Below, one piece after another: positions 60,482 through 64,000 of a stretch of DNA of 64,000 bases. Source of the stretch: Nocardia vermiculata NBRC 100427 (GTDB lineage: Bacteria > Actinomycetota > Actinomycetes > Mycobacteriales > Mycobacteriaceae); contig NZ_BDCA01000028.1 in assembly GCF_001613265.1 (NCBI RefSeq), forward strand, positions 34,995 through 98,994. Reading direction: 5' to 3'. Under the pieces are notes generated by a model, which did no database searches, had not been told where the DNA came from, and saw only the letters and a list, made by a program, of their open reading frames with translations. The position numbers and the translations under genes are program-made. The stretch's first letter is position 1. Every line of letters begins with the position of its first letter.

Positions 60482-61972
60482 ATGGGTGTGCGTGTGCCGG
60501 CTTCCGTCGGTGTGGTGGTGCTGGGTGCCGGGCTGCTGGTCGGCCTGCCGGGTACGTCGGCCGTTGCCGACCCCGGAAGAGGTTCCGCGGCAACGGTACC
60601 CGGTACCGGACCGTGCGCGACCGACCCGGTACCGGTGCACGAATCGGTGGTCCCGGACACCCTGGAGGTGCCGGTCCCGTATCCGGTGGTCACCGTGGAC
60701 CAGCCGCCGCCCCCGCAGGCCCCGGTGCGCACCGATATGGAACTTCCGGCGGACCCGTGCACGAACCCGTGCCCCGATCTCACCGACGGCCCCACACCCC
60801 CGCCCGGACCGCTGCAGCAGCTGGGTGTGCCGGAGGTGCAGGTGAAGCCGAAGCCGTTCTATTTCGCGCTGCCGCCGGGCCCCTCGCCCGATCCGGGCAC
60901 GCCCCCGCCGCCGCGGATGCAGCCACCGACCCAACCGGCGCCGCAGGCCGACGTGCGGCCCGCGCCGAAGATCGGTGCGGTACGCGAGGTCGCCAAGGAG
61001 ACCGGCGCGAATTCGGTGAACCGCACCGATAAGCGCTGGCAGGTCGACGGCACCGATCTGGGCATCATGTGGGAGAGCGCGCCGGGGGAGATCGCGACGG
61101 CGTTCGGTGACACCGTCGGCCACGGTTTCCATCCGCCGGGCGGGATGGGGGAGGACTGGCGCAGTAATCTGCTGGCGTTCAGCACGAATCGGGATCTGGA
61201 TCGCGGCATGATCATCGATCGCATGGTCACCGACAGCCGGTGCCATGCCGCGGAGGTACTGTCCAGCCGCAAGAAGGACAATATCGAGATCACCACGATC
61301 CCCACCTCGGGTTTCGCGCTGCCCCACCGTGGTTCGGCCGACGGTATGCGGCAGTACCTGAGCTACATGTCGATTCGTACCTGGAACAGCATTCCTGGCA
61401 CCTTCTACACCAACTACGGCGGCATCGCCTACTCCGACGACCACGGCCGCACCTGGACCAAGGACCCGCACGCGCACTGGGACAACATCTTCGGACTCGC
61501 CAACTTCCAGGTGTCGGCGATGGTTCCGCAGGGCGGCTACGTGTATCTGTTCGGGACTCCCAACACCAGGCTCGGATCGGTCGGTGTCGCCCGGGTGCCG
61601 CAGGATCAGGTACTCAACACCACGGCCTACCAGTACTGGCGGGACGGCAACTGGACTCCGGTGGGCGGGGCCGCTGCCGCTACGCCCATCGTGGACGCAC
61701 CGGCCGGTGAGCTGTCGGTGCGCTACGACAGCGAACGCGAGGTCTGGCAGATGAGTTACCTAGACACCGCCAAGGCCGCCATCGTGCTGCGCGAATCGGA
61801 TTCCCCACAGGGGAACTGGTCGCCGAGTACCCCGACCGTGCACGTGTCCGCGCAGTATCCGGAGCTCTACGGCGGTTTCATGCACCCGTGGTCCACCGGA
61901 TCCGATCTCTACTTCACCGTCAGCACCTGGAGTGACTACAACGTCTACCTGATGCACGCACAACTGAAATGA
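60482..61972 (+). CDS. secreted DUF4185 protein
   Basis: The 496-residue protein has a signal peptide (MGVRVPASVGVVVLGAGLLV, cleaved near AVA), a long Pro-rich linker to about residue 165, then a DUF4185 beta-propeller-like domain: GTDLGIMWESAPGEIATAFG, TFYTNYGGIAYSDDHGRTWT, PQGGYVYLFGTPNTRLGSVG and LYGGFMHPWSTGSDLYFTVS. The propeller looks sialidase-like, with an S-x-D-x-G-x-T-W Asp-box (SDDHGRTW). Some family members degrade arabinogalactan, but that activity is not readable here. GAGGGG precedes the ATG. Confidence 0.88.
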   Translation: MGVRVPASVGVVVLGAGLLVGLPGTSAVADPGRGSAATVPGTGPCATDPVPVHESVVPDTLEVPVPYPVVTVDQPPPPQAPVRTDMELPADPCTNPCPDLTDGPTPPPGPLQQLGVPEVQVKPKPFYFALPPGPSPDPGTPPPPRMQPPTQPAPQADVRPAPKIGAVREVAKETGANSVNRTDKRWQVDGTDLGIMWESAPGEIATAFGDTVGHGFHPPGGMGEDWRSNLLAFSTNRDLDRGMIIDRMVTDSRCHAAEVLSSRKKDNIEITTIPTSGFALPHRGSADGMRQYLSYMSIRTWNSIPGTFYTNYGGIAYSDDHGRTWTKDPHAHWDNIFGLANFQVSAMVPQGGYVYLFGTPNTRLGSVGVARVPQDQVLNTTAYQYWRDGNWTPVGGAAAATPIVDAPAGELSVRYDSEREVWQMSYLDTAKAAIVLRESDSPQGNWSPSTPTVHVSAQYPELYGGFMHPWSTGSDLYFTVSTWSDYNVYLMHAQLK

Positions 61973-61990
61973 ATCCGGCGGCAACCGGCG

Positions 61991-63034
61991 TCAGGACAGC
62001 TGGACCTCGGCCAGGGCGCGACCGAACAGCTTCTTGCCCTCCGAGGTCGCGGTGAGCAGGATCGTCGCGACCTTCCGCTCCGGGTGCAGGGCCTTGACCT
62101 TGGCGGTGAACTCGATCTGGGCCGGCGAGAAAGCCTGCACCGGAACGAATCCGGAGAACCGCACGCTGTAGGTTTCGACCGCGGCCGGATCGCCGAGCCA
62201 CTCGGTGAGATACCGGGCGCCCAAGCCCATAGTCAGCATGCCGTGTGCGACCACGGTGGGTAGGCCGGCCAGTTCGGCCGCCCGGTCGCTGAAGTGGATG
62301 GGATTGGGATCTCCCGCGACACCGGCGTAGTTGGTCAGATCACCGCGAGACAGTTGCATCGTCGCCGCGGGGAGCTGGTCGCCGACGGTGAGTTCCTCGA
62401 AGTGCGGACCGGTGTCGACGGTGAGGTCCCGACGCGACTGTGCCCGCTCGGGTTCGGGCGTCGCCTGCTCCGCGGGAATCGGGACGAGCACCTCCGGTGC
62501 GGCGGAGCCGACCTCGCGGCGACGCATCACCACCCCCTCGACCAGGCGCACGATATCGGCATCCACCTCGGCGCCCAGCCGGGCCACCAGAGTGGTCGAA
62601 CCTACCTGGACGACAGTGCCTTCGGCGTCGAGGACGGTGGCCTTGACCGAGATGAAATCGTTGCCGCGCAGATGACGGATCGACTCGATCTCGGCCTCAC
62701 TGTGCAGGACGTCTCCGGCCAGAATCGGGCGGTGGATCCGGAAGGTTTGATCGGTCTGCAGGATCTGCGACAGATCGTATTCACTGAGCACGCTGTCCAG
62801 CAGTGCCTGTGTGGTGGCCATACCGATGACGGAAGCGAACGTCGGCGGCGCCACGATGGCATCCCAACCCAGCTTGGCGGCATCGGCCTCACAGTGATGG
62901 GCAGGATGGTGGTTCTGCACCGCTCGCGCGAATTCGCGGACCTTCTCGCGTCCCACCTCGTAGCGGTCGCGAACGCGATAGTGGCGACCGGTCAGTGCTG
63001 CTGCTGCCGCCCCATCGGGTGCCAGCTCCGGCAT
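61991..63034 (-). CDS. fused (3R)-hydroxyacyl-ACP dehydratase (HadA/HadB-like)
   Basis: The 347-residue protein has two hot-dog folds: an N-terminal HadA-like domain (about 1-160; AIVAPPTFASVIGMATTQAL, QTFRIHRPILAGDVLHSEAE) and a C-terminal HadB-like hydratase domain (about 195-347) with the catalytic Asp/His in YAGVAGDPNPIHFSDRAAEL and VVAHGMLTMGLGARYL. In mycobacteria these are separate subunits of the FAS-II dehydratase that builds mycolic acids. Here they are one chain. GGGAC precedes the ATG. It converges on the DUF4185 gene. Confidence 0.88.
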   Translation of the reverse strand: MPELAPDGAAAAALTGRHYRVRDRYEVGREKVREFARAVQNHHPAHHCEADAAKLGWDAIVAPPTFASVIGMATTQALLDSVLSEYDLSQILQTDQTFRIHRPILAGDVLHSEAEIESIRHLRGNDFISVKATVLDAEGTVVQVGSTTLVARLGAEVDADIVRLVEGVVMRRREVGSAAPEVLVPIPAEQATPEPERAQSRRDLTVDTGPHFEELTVGDQLPAATMQLSRGDLTNYAGVAGDPNPIHFSDRAAELAGLPTVVAHGMLTMGLGARYLTEWLGDPAAVETYSVRFSGFVPVQAFSPAQIEFTAKVKALHPERKVATILLTATSEGKKLFGRALAEVQLS

Positions 63035-63124
63035 GTCCCTGCTCCCTGCTCGTTGTTTTACCGTGTAAATGACAGTGTCGGACGTCTCGAAGATCTCGGA
63101 GATCGGATCTGGAGGTCTCGGAAG

Positions 63125-64000
63125 TTACTGTGCTGCTCCCGCGGGATCACACACCTTCCAACTGCCGTCGGTCTGCTGCAGGTCGAAGGTCCGGGCGGAC
63201 GCACGCCCGGGATCGGAATCGGTGTAGGTGTAGGCCTGTGCGACGGCCTTGTCCCCGGTGATCTCCACCGCGTCCACCTTGTCGACCTTCAGGACCTTCT
63301 TCTGGTCCACCGCCAGCTTGTGCACGCCGGCGTACTGATCGGGCGCGATGTTCTGGTAGAAATCGTGCAACTTACCGCAGGTGGTGGCCTGCAGCGAGGA
63401 CAGATCTCCGGTCTTCAAGGCATCGGCGTAGCTGTTGACGGCCTGCTTGACCTGGCCCTCCGGTGAGTCGTCCCCACCACCGGAGACCAGGGCGATCACG
63501 GCCACGATCACGGCCACGACCACCACGATGGCACCACCGATCAGTATCGGCTTGCGCTTGTCGCGGGCGGGCCCGCCGTCGGCGCCCGCCTCCTCGGCCG
63601 CCGGAACACGCTGTGGTTGCGCGAGTTTGCGCGTCGCGTCGTCCGCACCCGCCGGTGCCAGCGGCGCCGGGGTAGTCATCTTGGTGTCGGCGGGCGACGG
63701 TGCGCTGCCCGGACGCGGGCCGTCTGCGGGAGTGCCCTGACCGGGCCCCTGCGGCGCCGGTCCGCCCGACGGGCCACCGGGGCCGATCGGGCCTTGCCGA
63801 TTCTGTCCGGGACCACCCTGGCCCTGTCCGGGACCACCTGGGCCCTGCGGTCCGGGACCCCCCGGGCCCTGCTGGGCAGGTCCGGCCTGTCCGGGGCCGG
63901 CTGCCTGCTGCGGGCCTCTAGCTCCTGCGGCATCCGGCCCCTGCCGGCCCTGCCCGCTGCCCGACCCGGGCTGTCGCATTCCCTGTCCGGGCCCGCCGGG
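63125..64000 (-). CDS. Pro/Gly/Gln-rich membrane-anchored protein, 5' end beyond the window
   Basis: The frame is open to the right edge, so the start codon is probably outside the window; an ATG at 63979 lies inside the repeat and is unlikely. The visible part has a Gly/Pro/Gln repeat region (about 130 residues of GPGGPGQ-like units), a membrane helix (KPILIGGAIVVVVAVIVAVI) and an outer domain of about 110 residues (VKQAVNSYADALKTGDLSSL, VHKLAVDQKKVLKVDKVDAV, DGSWKVCDPAGAAQ) resembling small NTF2-like/DUF4878 domains with two cysteines. Function unknown. Confidence 0.8.
   Translation of the reverse strand, partial: PGGPGQGMRQPGSGSGQGRQGPDAAGARGPQQAAGPGQAGPAQQGPGGPGPQGPGGPGQGQGGPGQNRQGPIGPGGPSGGPAPQGPGQGTPADGPRPGSAPSPADTKMTTPAPLAPAGADDATRKLAQPQRVPAAEEAGADGGPARDKRKPILIGGAIVVVVAVIVAVIALVSGGGDDSPEGQVKQAVNSYADALKTGDLSSLQATTCGKLHDFYQNIAPDQYAGVHKLAVDQKKVLKVDKVDAVEITGDKAVAQAYTYTDSDPGRASARTFDLQQTDGSWKVCDPAGAAQ

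Overview
The window is high-GC actinobacterial DNA, most likely from Nocardia or a close relative in the Mycobacteriales. Gene content and order strongly resemble, from memory, the Mycobacterium tuberculosis Rv0337c-Rv0385 neighbourhood: aspC, the large Fe-S oxidoreductase, dnaK-grpE-dnaJ-hspR, the globin/FAD reductase, clpB, pyrE, a SpoU methyltransferase, a GH76-like protein, DedA and class II fba are all present. XRE/DUF397 pairs, an EmbR-like regulator and a fused HadA/HadB-type dehydratase also fit a mycolic-acid actinomycete.

Layout. 0-4.4 kb is accessory: the end of a membrane protein, a stand-alone TPR-like protein, a frameshifted DUF397 pseudogene, an intact DUF397/XRE pair, a divergent cassette of three tiny coupled genes of unknown function, and one hypothetical protein. 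4.6-7.7 kb has a YibE/F membrane protein, a DUF420 protein and a divergent TetR regulator with a perfect palindrome between them. 8-11.4 kb has aspC and an XRE/TPR regulator facing an unknown small gene across four GGGCAGTGA repeats. 11.8-20.8 kb is one giant tri-modular NRPS gene (A-PCP-C-A-PCP-C-A-PCP-TE), followed on the same strand by homogentisate dioxygenase and fumarylacetoacetase (tyrosine degradation). 23-29 kb holds the Fe-S oxidoreductase with a long repeat tail, flanked by two paralogous secreted proteins. 29-33 kb has an NRDE protein and two tandem S1 proteases.

34-46 kb is the stress-response core. dnaK-grpE-dnaJ-hspR is a tightly packed operon, and clpB lies about 2.4 kb beyond hspR. 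Both loci carry HspR operators (HAIR boxes) and a SigH/SigR-type promoter (GGAAY-N18-GTT). Between them is a globin-flavin reductase gene and a second flavin reductase gene, separated by a duplicated 39-bp RBS segment that creates two translationally coupled micro-ORFs. 45.7-64 kb is mostly housekeeping and envelope genes: secreted or membrane-anchored proteins, an SDR, pyrE, a FabH-like enzyme, a YhhN protein, a two-component system, a SpoU methyltransferase, a GH76-like protein, two DedA proteins, fba, an EmbR-like regulator, a DUF4185 protein, the fused dehydratase and a proline/glycine-rich membrane protein cut by the window edge.

No rRNA, tRNA, IS element, CRISPR array or integrase was recognised. 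All functional calls come from reading motifs and remembered family features; no searches were run.
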